DNA from: Cololabis saira
Taxonomy: Eukaryota; Chordata; Actinopteri; Beloniformes; Belonidae
Direction: 5' to 3'
Length of the DNA: 64,000 bases
NCBI RefSeq assembly: GCF_033807715.1
Contig: NC_084587.1
Coordinates: forward strand, 16,102,017-16,166,016
Each line of letters opens with the position of its first letter. The first letter of the stretch is position 1. The notes below the pieces were generated by a model. The model saw only the letters and a list, made by a program, of their open reading frames with translations. It was not told the origin of the DNA and did no database searches. Below, piece after piece: positions 1 to 16,382 of this stretch. Made by a program: the position numbers and the translations under genes.

Positions 1-181
1 CCTCTGCACATTGCCATCCAACACGAGACTGAAGAATCTACGCTGTTCATCGTCTTTACTTCCTCAAAAGAAAGGAACTAGTAACTGTACTTCTTTCTAT
101 TCCAACACTTTTAACTGTTTCTTTATTAGCCTACTAAGACCTGCAAACACATATGTGGAGATCACAAATGTCACAGGGCCC

Positions 182-1154
182 TGTCCCAATACTCCCCCTA
201 CACCTACTTTCAGCACCACCCCTAAAATCAGGAGGCTGAGAGCCAAAAGCTGTTTTAATTTCAGCTGTAGCGCTGTTAATATGCCACTTTATTAAGTTTT
301 AATATTTTTTTACAGGCGTAAAAGTAACCGTTAAGATCCCCAACCTGGGCTCAGTTTATCCAAATAACGCCTGTTAAGAAATTTGACCCGATGTTTTCGG
401 AGATGATAAGAGCCGCCGGCTCGAAGCATTAGCAGCCGGAGTACAGACGTGATCGCCCTGCGCCGTTGTCCCGGGGGAGAAACCTGCAGCTCTGTGGAGA
501 ATTACCGCTGGCTGAAATAAATCATTTAGGAAGATAAATGTTGGTTTAACAGATGAAATCTAACAGTTGTAGCTACGCCTGTTAAGAAATTTGCTCCGAA
601 AATTTCGAGATTTCTGCCTGCCTGCCGGCCCTGGAGCTGATTTATGGGTCTGCGTTAAATCGACGCAGAGCCTACGGCGAAGGGTACGTAACCTACGCCG
701 TAGGCTCCGCGTTGGTGTAACACGGAACCATAAATCAGCCTTTATTCTGGCGTGATCTTCAGCAAACGAGTGATTATGTACATTCACTGAGTGAATATTA
801 TGAAAGTAAAATATATATTTCTCGCTAGAAATGTAATCAAAACTAATTTTTATGCAGAAGCGAACTCGAAATATTGATTTTTTTCACTAAAAAAAATAAG
901 AAATGTCCGCCATGTTTTTTTTTTTTATTCAGTCCGCAAATGACGACGAAAAGCATTCTGGGAAATTTTTCTGTCACTAGTTCAGCTAGTGAGCATCGGA
1001 AATCCCTACATCCGTAGGGACAGATTCATAGCCACTACACTCGTTTTCTTCACTACCCCTAGGTGGAAAGAGGAATTGGGACACCACTACCCTCACGGGA
1101 ACGCGCAAAATTTAGGGGTAGGGCTGAAAACGAGGGGTAGTGATAGTATTGGGA
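182..1154. mobile_element. hAT-like non-autonomous DNA transposon, copy 1
   Basis: The ends are inverted copies: tgtcccaatactccccct at the left and agtattggga at the right. The flanks cagggccc (174-181) and cagggcct (1155-1162) look like an 8-bp target duplication with one mismatch, as hAT elements make. Part of that flank could instead belong to the terminal repeat, since the inverted match runs on into ggccctgt. A second copy lies at 24393-25514 and shares the interior, for example the stretch around 240-300 and the paired gcctgttaagaaatttg motifs. No transposase reading frame is visible. It lies just downstream of the last melk exon I can place, probably in a melk intron. The first 173 bases of the window show nothing I can name. 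Confidence 0.75.
635..744. repeat. Palindromic CCTACGCCGTAGG module, copy a
   Basis: Inverted ends (ctgatttatgggtctgcgtt on the left, the complement of aacacggaaccataaatcag on the right) enclose a cctacggcg/cgccgtagg core. It sits inside hAT-like copy 1, at the same place as the module in copy 2 (24999-25170), so the two descend from one ancestral insertion. Confidence 0.8.
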
Positions 1155-1206
1155 CAGGGCCTTAATTTCTTAACAAGGGTCCAAAGCAACAAGGAAAGAT
1201 TGTCAC

Positions 1207-5401
<4,195 letters not shown>

Positions 5402-5440
5402 CTCCCTGGCCGGTGATAAATCTCCCAGTGGTAACGGAAA

Positions 5441-5800
5441 CTATTTAAAAAAAAACACTGTCAACACTCAATAAAATCCTCTTTGTGCAACCTTTTCTTC
5501 TTTTGTTTGATAGCTTAGCTTAGCTTGCACTATTTCACCAAAGTGGAAAAAAACCCACCGTTAATAATATACCACGATTGAACGGTAATGAAGGGTTATT
5601 CGTAGTAGTACTACAATTTTACCTTGGTTTGTATAGAAACAGCCGAAGAAAGCAAAGTTAAAGGATATTCATGCAGAAAAGCTGTCGAGCATGAGATGTT
5701 TTCTTCCAGAAATTTGAATTTCGTACTTTGCCGGTGACGCCATTTCCTACTTCCGGTTTGTGCATCGTCATCATCACCTACCCTGGTGGCCAAAGGGTGG
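5441..5800 (-). promoter_or_regulatory. melk: Probable melk 5' untranslated exon and promoter region
   Basis: The first coding exon begins at an acceptor (ttttaaatag) at 5441, so at least one noncoding exon lies upstream. A plausible donor (accaag|gtaaaa on the minus strand) is at 5629/5628, which would make about 5629-5790 the 5' exon. No TATA box is evident. The transcription start cannot be fixed from sequence alone. Confidence 0.4.
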
Positions 5801-6065
5801 TATTGCAGCAATTAAAAAAAAATAAAAAAAGAAAGAAACTTCTGATTTTACAACTTGGGTTTGGTATATGAACTCAAACAAAATAAACAGATACATCTAA
5901 ATATAATGAGAAATAAACCTATGAAAATTCACAGAAATAATTAAAAGAAAAACAAATAAAGAGATGTAATGATTGAATAAAGACGGCAATGAATAATTGT
6001 GGAACTATACTATCAAGACAAATGCCAGAACTTCGAATTATAATACACTCACATCTATATATATA

Positions 6066-6393
<328 letters not shown>

Positions 6394-6823
6394 ACATAGA
6401 TGTGTGTATGTGTGTTAGTGTGTGAATCGACAATTGTATTCATCTATGTTAATGAAGCACTGTTTTTACCGAACCACTTGGTTTTATAGTGAAATATTGC
6501 AATCTGATTTATTCATTTTCGTTTATCCCTTTATATTTACCTATTTTTTTCTCTTTAGTGTTTTATTTTTCTCATTTTTCCAATGCATTTCTTAGTGGCT
6601 TGGCTTGCCAGATGTCTTTCTGTGCGGCTTTCCTGTACTGGGATCTACAGCACATCTTCTTAGCCTTAACAGTTCTAGTTTGGCTGGCCTTTGTCTCAAC
6701 TATGGATGGGATGGGAATAATCATATTAAGACAAGAAAAAAATGAAGAAGAAGAATACTCTCTTTTAATCACATACTCTGAGATCAATCAGGTTCTCTCT
6801 TGTGAGATCAGCATATTATATGA

Positions 6824-7740
6824 TTGGATCAAAAAAATAAACTGATCCTTAATATATCAAAAACAAAGTGTATACTGTTTGGTTCTAGCTATAGATTATC
6901 TGATAATCCTAAAATAAGTATAAAAATAGAAAGTCAAACAATTCAGCAAGTAAAAAGTGTTAAGCTTCTTGGACTTTGGCTTGATAGTACATTGTCTTGG
7001 TCTGATCACATCAATAAAGTTGTTGCCAAAATGGGCAGAGCTGTTGCCGTAACACGCAAATGTGCACCGTTTCTAAAAACACAGTTGTTTTGCAAAGTTG
7101 TTTGTTCATTGGTTTTGTGTCATTTGGATTACTGTTCAGTTGTTTGGTCTGCTGCATCGAGCAGTCTTCTAAAGAAACTACACACTACTGGTTCTTGGTT
7201 GTTCATTGAGAACAAGTGTTTTAGAAATGCTTGAACGTCTCTCCTGGCTGAGGGTTGAGGATAGGCTAACTGCTAGTGTGCTTACATATTTCCATAGCAT
7301 CATTAACACTCAAATTCCTACATTTCTTTATAATAAAATAACTTACTGTTCAGACATTCATTCATACAATACTCGGAGGGCAAATAGTGGTCAGATAACA
7401 TTACCCTTACCTAGGTCTGAATCTATGAGGAGGACAGTGTTTTACAGATCAGTTACACATTGGAACAGTCTTCCAGGTGAAATCCGTGACATTAAAAGAA
7501 AGGTTAGTTTTAAACAGAAACTAAGAATGTATTTATTGACATCAATGTAGTTTACATGATATGTATGATGTTGTTTCTTGTTTTTATTTGTGATTTGTTA
7601 TTTGTGATTCTATTTAGAATTGTATTTCTATGAATTGACTCTGTAATGTTTGAGTTTGTATGTTAACGTTTGGACCCCAGGAAGACTAGCTGTCGTTTTG
7701 GCGTCAGCTAATGGGGATCCTTTTTAATAAACAATAAACA
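6824..7740 (+). pseudogene. LINE relic (L2/Rex-like), 3' part of reverse transcriptase and tail
   Basis: Two reading frames (6824-7234 and 7206-7550) joined by a frameshift encode the C-terminal part of a non-LTR reverse transcriptase: NISKTKCILFGSS, KLLGLWLDSTLSWSDHI, and later HSYNTRRA and HWNSLPGEIR. The catalytic palm is missing, so the copy is 5'-truncated. The 3' end has the typical motif ggggatcc followed by an aataaacaataaacaat tail at 7714-7741. The clade is inferred from these motifs only. Confidence 0.8.
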
Positions 7741-8370
7741 ATCCAAGTTTTACTTGTCAGGAAAAGAATATCTGTGAAAACATCAAAATGCAAATATCTA
7801 ATTATCCGTATATACAAAGTATCAAACTTAGATAAATACAACATCTGATTAACTACAGAGCACTGCTTATTATGAGAGTAAGTAGCAACCAAGATGCTTT
7901 AAAGGTGACCTATTATGGCATTTAATGTATATTTTAAACTGGCCTTGAATGTCTTAAAAACAATCTAAAGCTTGTTTTTTCTACATAAAACAGAAATTCA
8001 GCCTGTGGGCCATGTCTCTAGTTTTACCGCTTCTAACCCCTTTTTCTGTGCTTCATTTTAGGGGCGGGGGGGCTATGATAATGAGGCTCTGCGCTGATTG
8101 GCTGCTTGAATGACGTGTAGGAGGGGAGGAGGAGACAAAGCCTCTCTGGCCAGAGCAGCTGCTCGCTCCGTACACAAAGCTTGTCGTCTCCCATGCGAGC
8201 GAGCTTCAATGACAAAATAAATTCCATTGCTTTATTTTTTTGTATTGGACTGTCCTAACTGACCGCGAGTTTAACGGTTTCAGTGTTGACAGAGAGCGTC
8301 CGATGTCACGCAGCTCGACGCGATAGTCGGACGCTCTCATTTAGTTATGACACGGTGTAAACGGATCTTA

Positions 8371-8460
8371 AAGCCTGATTTACGGTTCTGCGTTAAATCG
8401 ACGCGTACCCTACGCCGTAGGCTCTGCGTTGGTGTAACGCAGACCATAAAGCAGCCTTTA
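8371..8460. repeat. Palindromic CCTACGCCGTAGG module, copy b
   Basis: Ends aagcctgatttacggttctg and the reverse complement around gaccataaagcagccttta enclose taccctacgccgtaggctct. It lies inside the TTAA element at the position equivalent to the module at 20508-20588 in the sister copy. Confidence 0.8.
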
Positions 8461-9229
8461 GTTACCTCGTCTTCACACTGTAAAATTTAATTTAATTCTA
8501 AACAGTTACACCAGTTATTTACTCCGATTCATCATTTCATTTCATATGTTACAAGACAAATTAATCATGTTAACAGTAAAGAAATCACAACACTGAATTT
8601 TCACAAATGACAACTTTATTGTTAAAATAATAAAACATAAGTTTTATATAAATAACATGTATGCAGTATTGCTGGCTCAAGAAAGGACCGTGTGTTTTCT
8701 GAAGGTGTCGTTGAACAGCTTCAGGTGCATTGCATGGAAGATCTGAAATCAAACAGAAAAAAATGTATTACTAATAGAGCTCCGGTGTTACTTTACACTG
8801 GACCCGCCGGGGCCGGGGGCCCCTCACCGGTCCTATGAGGAGTCCCGGTCACGGTGTGTAGTCCCGGTGTGTGGCCCTGGTGCTCCGGAGCTGAGTTAAA
8901 TACTTAATCCATGCAACCCATACTTGTAGAAAAATATAAATAACATCAAAAAAATATCACTTACCGCTGACTCGTGTGCAGTTGCCGGGTCCGTACTGCT
9001 GCTACTGATCCTTTTATCAGGGTAAATGTCGATGCAAAACCTAATTTCTACTGTCCCCTCGCTGTGGAAACAGCCACCGCTTCTAAACAATGGCTGAAGC
9101 TCCAGCCGGCGGAGAGAGTTGTCGGCGTGGTTTCAGCAGCGGAGGCCGACCTATGGAAATGAGCGCCTATGGTGATGTTGTGCAACTCAGGTAGCTAAGC
9201 TGGTCAGTTATCGAAGGCTAATGATAATT

Positions 9230-12200
9230 CTTTTTTTTTTTTTTTTATTGATCTTTTTAGAAAAAACAACATACAATGATAACATGGAAACATGTAATCA
9301 AAGATATGCATTATACATTATACATTGTCCCCCTTTTTTTTTTTTTTTAAACACACAAAACCTAACTAAGGAACAGAGTCTCTGTAGCGTTAAATAATAA
9401 ATAAACAGATGAGCAAGAAATGATCAAAGGAGGAAAGTAATGAATGAGCAAAAGTGCATACAAAAAACAAATGCAGTGGTAAATGCAAATGCCCATCGCT
9501 GATATCCCATTAAATGGAAATAAATAAAACATAAAATGCAACATAAATAATAATAATAAAAAACAAATAAAGGAAATGAAAAGAAAATTAAGGGAGGGGG
9601 GGTCAGTCGGTGGGTAGAGTCTTCAACGCGATAAAGTGATCTATGAAGGATTGCCATTTATGAACAAATTTAGCTGAGTTGCCTTTTACTGAGTATCTCA
9701 CCTTTTCCAATTTGAGAAAAAACATAACATCACTAAGCCAAAGAGAAATAGACGGAGACTTGGGGGATTTCCATGAAAGTAAGATACGACGTCTTGCTAA
9801 AAGAGATGTGAAAGCCAATACTTCTGACTGTGTGGGGCTGATATGTGAGGAGTCAACAGAGAGTCCGAATATTGCTAAGAGAGGGGCCATAACAACTTTT
9901 TTCCCCAGAACTTTAGACATGATCACAGAATAGTCACTCCAAAATTTCTGTAATCTAGGACAGGAGAAAAACATATTACTTAAATTGCAGGGAGAGCCCT
10001 GGCATCTGTCGCATAGGTCTGCAACATTCGGATATATTTCAGATAATCGGGATTTTGATAGGTGGGCTCTATGCAGCACCTTGAATTGAATAAGTTCAAG
10101 TCTAGCGCAAGGCGTGCTAGATCGTATGCTACGGATAGCTTTATCCCACAGCTCCCCTGTGAAGTCAAGGCCCAACTCCTGTCCCCAACCCTCCCGAGCT
10201 TTATCTACAGAATGATCATCAAATGTCATACACAGTGCATATATCCTAGATATCAGAGACTTTTGACTGAGTTTCATAGTTAGAAGATCATCCCACGGTT
10301 GGTTCGCAGGAAGGGAAGGGAAGCATGGAAACAGAGCAGAGGCACAGTGTTGAAGCTGGAAGTAGCGAAACAAATGGGAGGCAGGCAAATTGAACTTTGA
10401 CCTCAGATCTGAAAATGTGGAAAAGATACCATCCTTTTATAGATCCCTGAAGTGCTTAATGCCCCGGCTGTACCAAATCATAAAAGTGGTGTCTATTAGT
10501 GATGGAGGGAACAGATGATTCTTAGTAACAGGTGTATAGGTGGATGGAGAAGCAAATTTAAAGTGGCGCCTAAACTGTGACCAAATCTTAAGGGAGGAAA
10601 GCACCACAGGGCTATTTGTAAACTTAAAGGGATTCAACGGTAAAGAGGAGGAGAGTAGGGCCGTTACAGAGGATGAAGAGAGTGACTGAGCCTCCAATCT
10701 GCACCATAATAACTCAGGAGACTGAAGGCAATAAATTAGTTTGTGAATATGCGCTGACCAATAGTAAAGCAAAAAGTTTGGTAGTGCTAGACCCCCATTA
10801 AATTTAAATTTTTGGAGAAGCGAATACCTCACTCTGGGTGTCTTACCGGCCCATAAAAAGTTGGAAACAATTTGGTCAAGTGATTTAAAAAAAGATTTTG
10901 GTAGAAATAAAGGAGTGCATTGGAACAAAAAAAGACATTTAGGCAATACAGTCATTTTCACTGTGTTAATTCTTCCTATCAGCGACAATGGTAGGGAGTT
11001 CCACCTCTGTAAGTCCGCCTTCACTCGAGTTACCAGTGAGGAAAAATTAGCGGTGAAAAGAGAGGGCAGAGTGCGGGTCACATTAATCCCTAAGTATCTA
11101 AAGCCCGACGGGCTGAGTTTAAAGGGGATATCAGATTGTTTGAGTTGTAAAGCAGAGGTGTTTATGGGGAAGCATTCACACTTGTGAAGATTGACCGTAT
11201 AGACGGAGAAGGATCCATAATTCTTCAACAGAGATAATATTGGTGCAATGCTGGTTAAAGGGTCAGATACATATAAAAGGAGGTCGTCTGCATAAAGTGA
11301 CAATTTGAGTTCCACATTGGACCTAGAGACTCCGCGAAATAGAGGAAGAGTTCTTAAAGCAATTGAAAGTGGTTCGACGGATAGAGCGAATAGCAAAGGG
11401 GAGAGAGGGCAGCCCTGTCTCGTGCCACGTGATAATGTAAAATAAGTGGAGTAGTTGTCATTGGTGTGAATGCTGGCCTGAGGGGAAGTGTAAAGAAGTC
11501 TAATCCAAGATATAAACCTGTGTCCAAATCTGAATTTATGAAGTGTTGCAAAAAGATAGTTAAATTCGACACGATCAAACGCTTTTTCAGCATCAATCGC
11601 AATAACAACTTCAGGGAGTGGAGAAGAATCTTTAGAGAGAATCACATTTAGAAGTGTACGAACATTATAAAAGAGCTGGCGTCCCTTGATGAAACCATTC
11701 TGCTCCTCAGATATGATGCTAGGAAGGATCTTATCAAGACGAATTGCTAGTGCTTTGGCTAAAATTTTGACATCCACATTCAGTAAAGACAAGGGCCTGT
11801 AAGAAGTGCATGATTCAGGGTCTTTGTCCTTCTTCAAAAGGAGGGCAATGGACGCCTGCATTAAAAAGGGAGGCAATGAGCCATGATCAAGGGACTCATT
11901 GTACATTGAGAGTAGAAGGGGGGCTAATTTGTCTTTGAATTTTTTGAAAAACTTGAAACTTGAACTTGAAAAAAGCACCGAACCCATCGGGACCAGGGGC
12001 CTTGTTGCTTTGCATAGCTTCAATGGCGGCAGCAATTTCTTGCAAGCTGAAAGGAGCATCGAGGCCATTAGCCACATCCAAATTAATAGTAGGGACAGTG
12101 ATATTATCAAGAAAGGAGGTCATTTCTGCTGTGTCAAGTGGAGATTCTGATTCATAGAGAGGAGTAGTATGACTTAAAAATTGTGTTGATGGTGATTGGA

Positions 12201-12262
12201 TCGGTGGTAAGTGTGCCAGTAGAATCTCTAATGCTGGGAATCAGTCTCGACGCGCTGCTTGT
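9230..12262 (-). pseudogene. L1/Tx1-like LINE, 5'-truncated, frameshifted
   Basis: Read on the minus strand, the element runs from about 12262 to a poly-A tail seen as a T run at 9231-9247. Reading frames at 12364-12152 (the LINE part begins near 12262), 12123-11896, 12110-10437 and 10388-9603 carry reverse transcriptase motifs in order: NKAPGPDGFGAFF, FIKGRQLFYNVR, AIDAEKAFDRVE, RGTRQGCPLSPLLFAL and LSLYADDLLLY. A C-terminal CX2C-type cysteine region (CDRCQGSPCNLSNMFFSCP) follows. The endonuclease is absent, and frameshifts near 11950 and 10400 break the frame, so it is dead. It is inserted in the TTAA element at 7903-12625. Confidence 0.9.
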
Positions 12263-12560
12263 AGGCGCTGCCCCCCACGCAAGGCATGCTGGGGGTTGTA
12301 GTTCACGGCAAGATGGCCATTTTAGGAGGCACATTACAGCCGATTTTCGGCTGAGCAGTCTCAAAGTTGAATATACACATTCACAAAATGTTCATACATT
12401 TTAGTTCAGAGTTCACATGGGCGACGCCAAACAGTGACGTCACCATAGGCGCTGATTCAGAACAGCCCGTGGAAAGTCACGTGACACTGGAAGGACCCTC
12501 CGGGCGGGGGAACAGACCCTGCAGAAATTCATGGGATTTCATCTTCCCTCTGCTGGCAGG
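12263..12560. other. Right remnant of the TTAA element with unassigned insert
   Basis: From about 12430 (gacgtcaccataggcgctga) the sequence matches the sister copy at 21220-21260. The 12263-12420 stretch has no counterpart there, and gcgcctatggtgatg near 9163 appears inverted near 12436. A small inserted element is likely, but I cannot set its ends. Confidence 0.4.
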
Positions 12561-12832
12561 GTGAGGGGAGACCACTTTATATATGTTAAAACAAGAAAAA
12601 ACGTGTTTTTCATAATAGGTCCCCTTTAAGCTAGTCACCAAGAGTAGATAGTTGATTTTAAATATGCTGGACCTATTCCTTTAGTAAAGTCTTCTGGCAA
12701 CTTAGACTTCTCCAGTTATTTGAAACGGCATTTCCCTCATCCCATTAAAACTGTATATTAGCAATATGTTTTGATTAAAAAAAAAAAACTTACATTGATA
12801 GAGATTTTCAGTGAACCAGATAATTGAGAAAA

Positions 12833-12975
12833 GCATTTATTAGTGCAAATTCAAGAGATACAAAAGTTGTAGTGGTTCAAGCCTTTCCAGCTAGAAAGCA
12901 AGTTGAGTCAGGTGGACAATGTTAGTCTTCAACATCACTCTGAAAGGTAACCATTGTAAACCTTAAGCATATGCT
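12833..12975 (-). terminator. Probable 3' UTR and poly-A signal of the GPGQ-repeat gene
   Basis: An AATAAA on the minus strand (tttatt at 12836-12841) lies about 135 bases past the stop codon of the gene at 12976-15461. It is a plausible polyadenylation signal. Confidence 0.5.
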
Positions 12976-15461
12976 TCATCCATGGAAGAGGATCAGTTGG
13001 GTATCAGTAGGTCTTTGATCTGGCACAATCAGTTGTTGCTGTGTTTCATGGTGACCAGGGCCAAATGGTCCATAGGGGTGCTGCCCATGGCCGTGCTGCC
13101 CGTGTCCATGGTAGACGTGGCCGGGCTGGAAGGCGCCATCGGGCTGCTGCCCGGGGCCGTGCTGGAAGGGGCCCTGGGGGTGCTGCCCGTGACCATCGTG
13201 CCCGGGGCCAGACTGGAAGGGGCCCTGCCCAGGGCCGTGCTGGAAGGGGCCCTGCGGGTACTGCCCAGGGCCATCGTGCCCGGGCTGGAAGGGGCCCTGC
13301 CCGGGGCCGTGCTGGAAGGGGCCCTGCCCGGGGCCGTGCTGGAAGGGGCCCTGCCCGGGGCCGTGCTGGAAGGGGCCCTGCAGGTGCTGCCCAGGGCCAT
13401 CGTGCCCGGGGCCGTGCTGGAAGGGGCCCTGCCCAGGGCCGTGCTGGAAGGGGCCCTGCTGGTGCTGCCCAGGGCCATCATGCCCGGGGCCGGGCTGGAC
13501 GGGGCCCTGCCCAGGGCCGTGCTGGAAGGGGCCCTGGGGGTGCTGCCCGGGGCCAGGCTGGAAGGGGCCCTGCCCAGGGCTGGGCTGAAAGGAGCCCTGG
13601 GGGTACTGCCCAGGGCCATCATGCCCGGGGCCGTGCTGGAAGGGGCCCTGGGGGTGCTGCCCGGGGCCAGGCTGGAAGGGGCCCTGCCCAGGGCTGGGCT
13701 GAAAGGAGCCCTGGGGGTACTGCCCAGGGCCATCATGCCCGGGGCCGTGCTGGAAGGGGCCCTGCCCAGGGCCGTGCTGGAAGGGGCCCTGCTGGTGCTG
13801 CCCAGGGCCATCGTGCCCGGGGCCGTGCTGGAAGGGGCCCTGCCCGGGGCCGGGCTGGAAGGGGCCCTGCGGGTACTGCCCAGGGCCATCATGCCCGGGG
13901 CCGTGCTGGAAGGGGCCCTGCCCAGGGCCGTGCTGGAAGAGTCCCTGGGGGTACTGCCCAGGGCCATCGTGCCCAGGGCCGGGCTGGAAGGGGCCCTGCC
14001 CGTGGCCATCGTGCCCGGAGCTGGGCTGGAAGGGGCCCTGGGGGTGCTGCCCTGGGCCAGGCTGGAAGGGGCCCTGCCCAGGGCCGGGCTGAAAGGGGCC
14101 CTGGGGGTACTGCCCAGGGCCATCATGCCCGGGGCCGTGCTGGAAGGGGCCCTGCCCAGGGCCATGCTGGAAGAGTCCCTGGGGGTACTGCCCAGGGCCA
14201 TCGTGCCCGGGGCCGGGCTGGAAGGGGCCCTGCCCAGGGCCGGGCTGAAAGGGGCCCTGCCCAGGGCCGGGCTGAAAGGGGCCCTGCCCAGGGCCGGGCT
14301 GAAAGGGGCCCTGCCCAGGGCCGGGCTGAAAGGGGCCCTGCCCAGGGCCGGGCTGAAAGGGGCCCTGCCCAGGGCCGGGCTGAAAGGGGCCCTGCCCAGG
14401 GCCGGGCTGAAAGGGGCCCTGCCCAGGGCCGGGCTGAAAGGGGCCCTGCCCGTGGCCATCGTGCCCGGAGCTGGGCTGGAAGGGGCCCTGGGGGTGCTGC
14501 CCGTGGCCATGGTGGACAGCCCCCTGCTCAAGTTCATTGTGGACGTGGACGTACACAGGCCCCTGGGGGTGCTGCCAGTGGCCAGGGCCCTGCCCAAGGT
14601 CATGGTGGACGTGGATGTGCACGGGCCCCAGGGGGTGCTGCCAGTGGCCATGGTGTCCGTGCTGGACAGTGCCATGCTGATCCTTGACACAGGGGCCATG
14701 GCTAGATTTGGGATCTGAGAAAGGGCAGTTTGAGCCAGTCTCAATTCCACTTTGTTCATCCTGCTTCTTACCAGGGTGATAGTGGTCATCCTGCTTCTTA
14801 CCAGGGTGATGGTGGTGGCCAAGTATATGATGCAAGAAAGAGCTTTTTGAAATGGAATGTTTTGGCTTGACTGCAGGATGGTCTGTGGATGGCTTTACTT
14901 CATATGGCAATCTGTTGGAAACAATCAAGTGTTGCTGTTTCTGAGTTTGTCCATCCGAGGTGGGTTTATGGTGTGGACTCTTCAGGAAATGTGTAAGTTT
15001 TGACAAGAGGCTGCCAACAGTAACATGTGGCTGCTCCTTTTGATGGATCTTGTGTGGATCTTGATGATGTTGGTAGTCATGGGCTCCTGGGGCCCCTGCC
15101 TCAGCTGCAAGAGAAAGGGGGGGGAAAAATCACATTACATCTGTGTATCCCTTATTGCATGTAATGGATATTGAAGGCTGGGACTTAATTAAAATGTTGA
15201 CAAGTATGAGCTACATACAAGTTGCAAAAGCTTTGAGCTAACTCAGGGTTAAGCCCAGACTATATTTAGTTTAATTCAGCCTCACATTACCTTTTGGAAA
15301 AACGGATTTCACGTCACTCAACAAATAGACCAGCAGTAATCTGTAAAACAGTTTTAAATACAGTTCTATTAAAATCCAATTACAAAAACCCCCCAGAAAA
15401 ATTGGAGAATAAACATTGTTTTACTTTTATCATACCTTGCAATTAGGAACCCAGCAGCCAT
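12976..15461 (-). CDS. Secreted His-rich, Gly-Pro-Gln-Phe repeat protein, unrecognised
   Basis: Three exons (15461-15436, 15340-15291, 15104-12976) have consensus GT-AG borders, and their 26, 50 and 2129 bases join to an exact 735 codons. The first 25 or so residues, MAAGFLIARLLLVYLLSD, look like a signal peptide. A His/Lys-rich region follows (HHILGHHHH, two copies of HPGKKQD), then a His-rich segment (HIHVHHDLGQG), then about 480 residues built on the 9-residue unit GPGQGPFQP. Variants are GHDGPGQYPQGPFQ and GPFQHGPGQ. There is almost no Cys. GPG-rich repeats occur in elastic and silk-like proteins, and the His clusters could bind metal, but no family is recognised and function is unknown. 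A TATA-like box precedes the start. The repeat is homogenised at DNA level (nine near-identical 27-bp units, 14228-14450), so the copy number probably varies between alleles. Confidence 0.75.
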
Positions 15462-15599
15462 AACTGCTGCAGCTGTACCACTCAAACCTTACAACTACTA
15501 CTATTGAATTAGCTTTATAATGGCAGCCCTCCAACATCAAGCTAATCCAACAAAAAACATGTACAAGTCAGATCAAGTGTTTGAGAGTTTGTCCTGCTC

Positions 15600-15612
15600 A
15601 TGTATATATGCA
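15600..15612 (-). promoter_or_regulatory. TATA-like box of the GPGQ-repeat gene
   Basis: On the minus strand, catatataca lies about 140 bases before the ATG at 15461. This would give a 5' leader of roughly 110 bases. Position is the only evidence. Confidence 0.4.
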
Positions 15613-16023
15613 ACCTGCTCATAGTTCTCAGCTGTTATCAATCTCTCACTTTAACGAGATGCTGAGCAAAGGAAGTCAAGGGAAAGGGGAGTGAGCAAAG
15701 CTCAAGCTCCCTCCCACAGGTGTAACTATTTTACACTGATGTGACCAATATGAGCGATCAATGAGGGTAAATGTGATTCTATGTCAGTTTCCCCATTTGT
15801 CAATTTATGTAAGCTATTTGGTTTGGGGTGGTGCTATTCAACTTATGTTACAACAAGACACTATAGTTTCACTATGGACCTGACGAAGACTGTATGTTTT
15901 TGTATAAAAATAATTTACATTTGTTTACCATTATCCTGCTTGTGGATCTTTAATGATCATGCTGGACTATGAAAGAAATTATTTATGCATGGGTGTCCTG
16001 CTTCAGCTATTGTTCAAAATATC

Positions 16024-16094
16024 ACCATCCATCCATCCATCCATCCATCCATCCATCCATCCATCCATCCATCCATCCATCCATCCATCCATCT
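16024..16094. repeat. (ATCC)n microsatellite
   Basis: About 17 uninterrupted copies of atcc. The rest of 15620-16380 holds nothing I can name. Confidence 0.95.
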
Positions 16095-16382
16095 TAATCC
16101 ACCTTCTCACCTTTAATTTTAGCGCATGTATTGTGTTTTCTTTTCTTGGTCAAGTTGCAAACGCAGGGAAGAATCTTGGGAATCGTAACAGCCTGCATGA
16201 TGCTTGGAAGACAGTTCAGAGAAGATGAGGAGAGAGCGGTGACCATAGAAACCAAGAAAATCATAGGAGCTTAACTCCCTGGTATAATTCAGATATCTGC
16301 ATGTTGAAACAAAAAGTGCAAAAATGGAAAGGAAGTGGTTGTCTTGTAAGTCTGTAGACTCCTATCGTGAATTGAAAGATAA

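Larger units (their letters stand above)
7903..12625. mobile_element. TTAA-flanked non-autonomous DNA element, copy 1, split by a LINE
   Basis: The terminal repeats are aggtgacctattatgg at the left and its near complement (cataataggtcccct) at the right. Each is bounded by TTAA (7899-7902 and 12626-12629), the target duplication of piggyBac-type transposons. A sister copy is at 19210-21416. Shared interior includes taatgtatattttaaa, the attggctgcttgaatgacgtgtag segment and a 3' portion with aacaagaaaaaacgtg. About 3 kb of L1-like LINE is inserted between roughly 9230 and 12262. No transposase is visible. Assignment to piggyBac rests on TTAA alone. Confidence 0.75.

Noticed and set aside
13200..14500. 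CRISPR-like regular repeats
   Set aside because: The repeats are contiguous coding tandem units without unique spacers, in a vertebrate genome.
12982..14718. 578-aa plus-strand frame antisense to the GPGQ gene
   Set aside because: Lacks signal peptide and supporting exons; explained by the stop-free repeat. The minus-strand gene has matching splice sites and phases.
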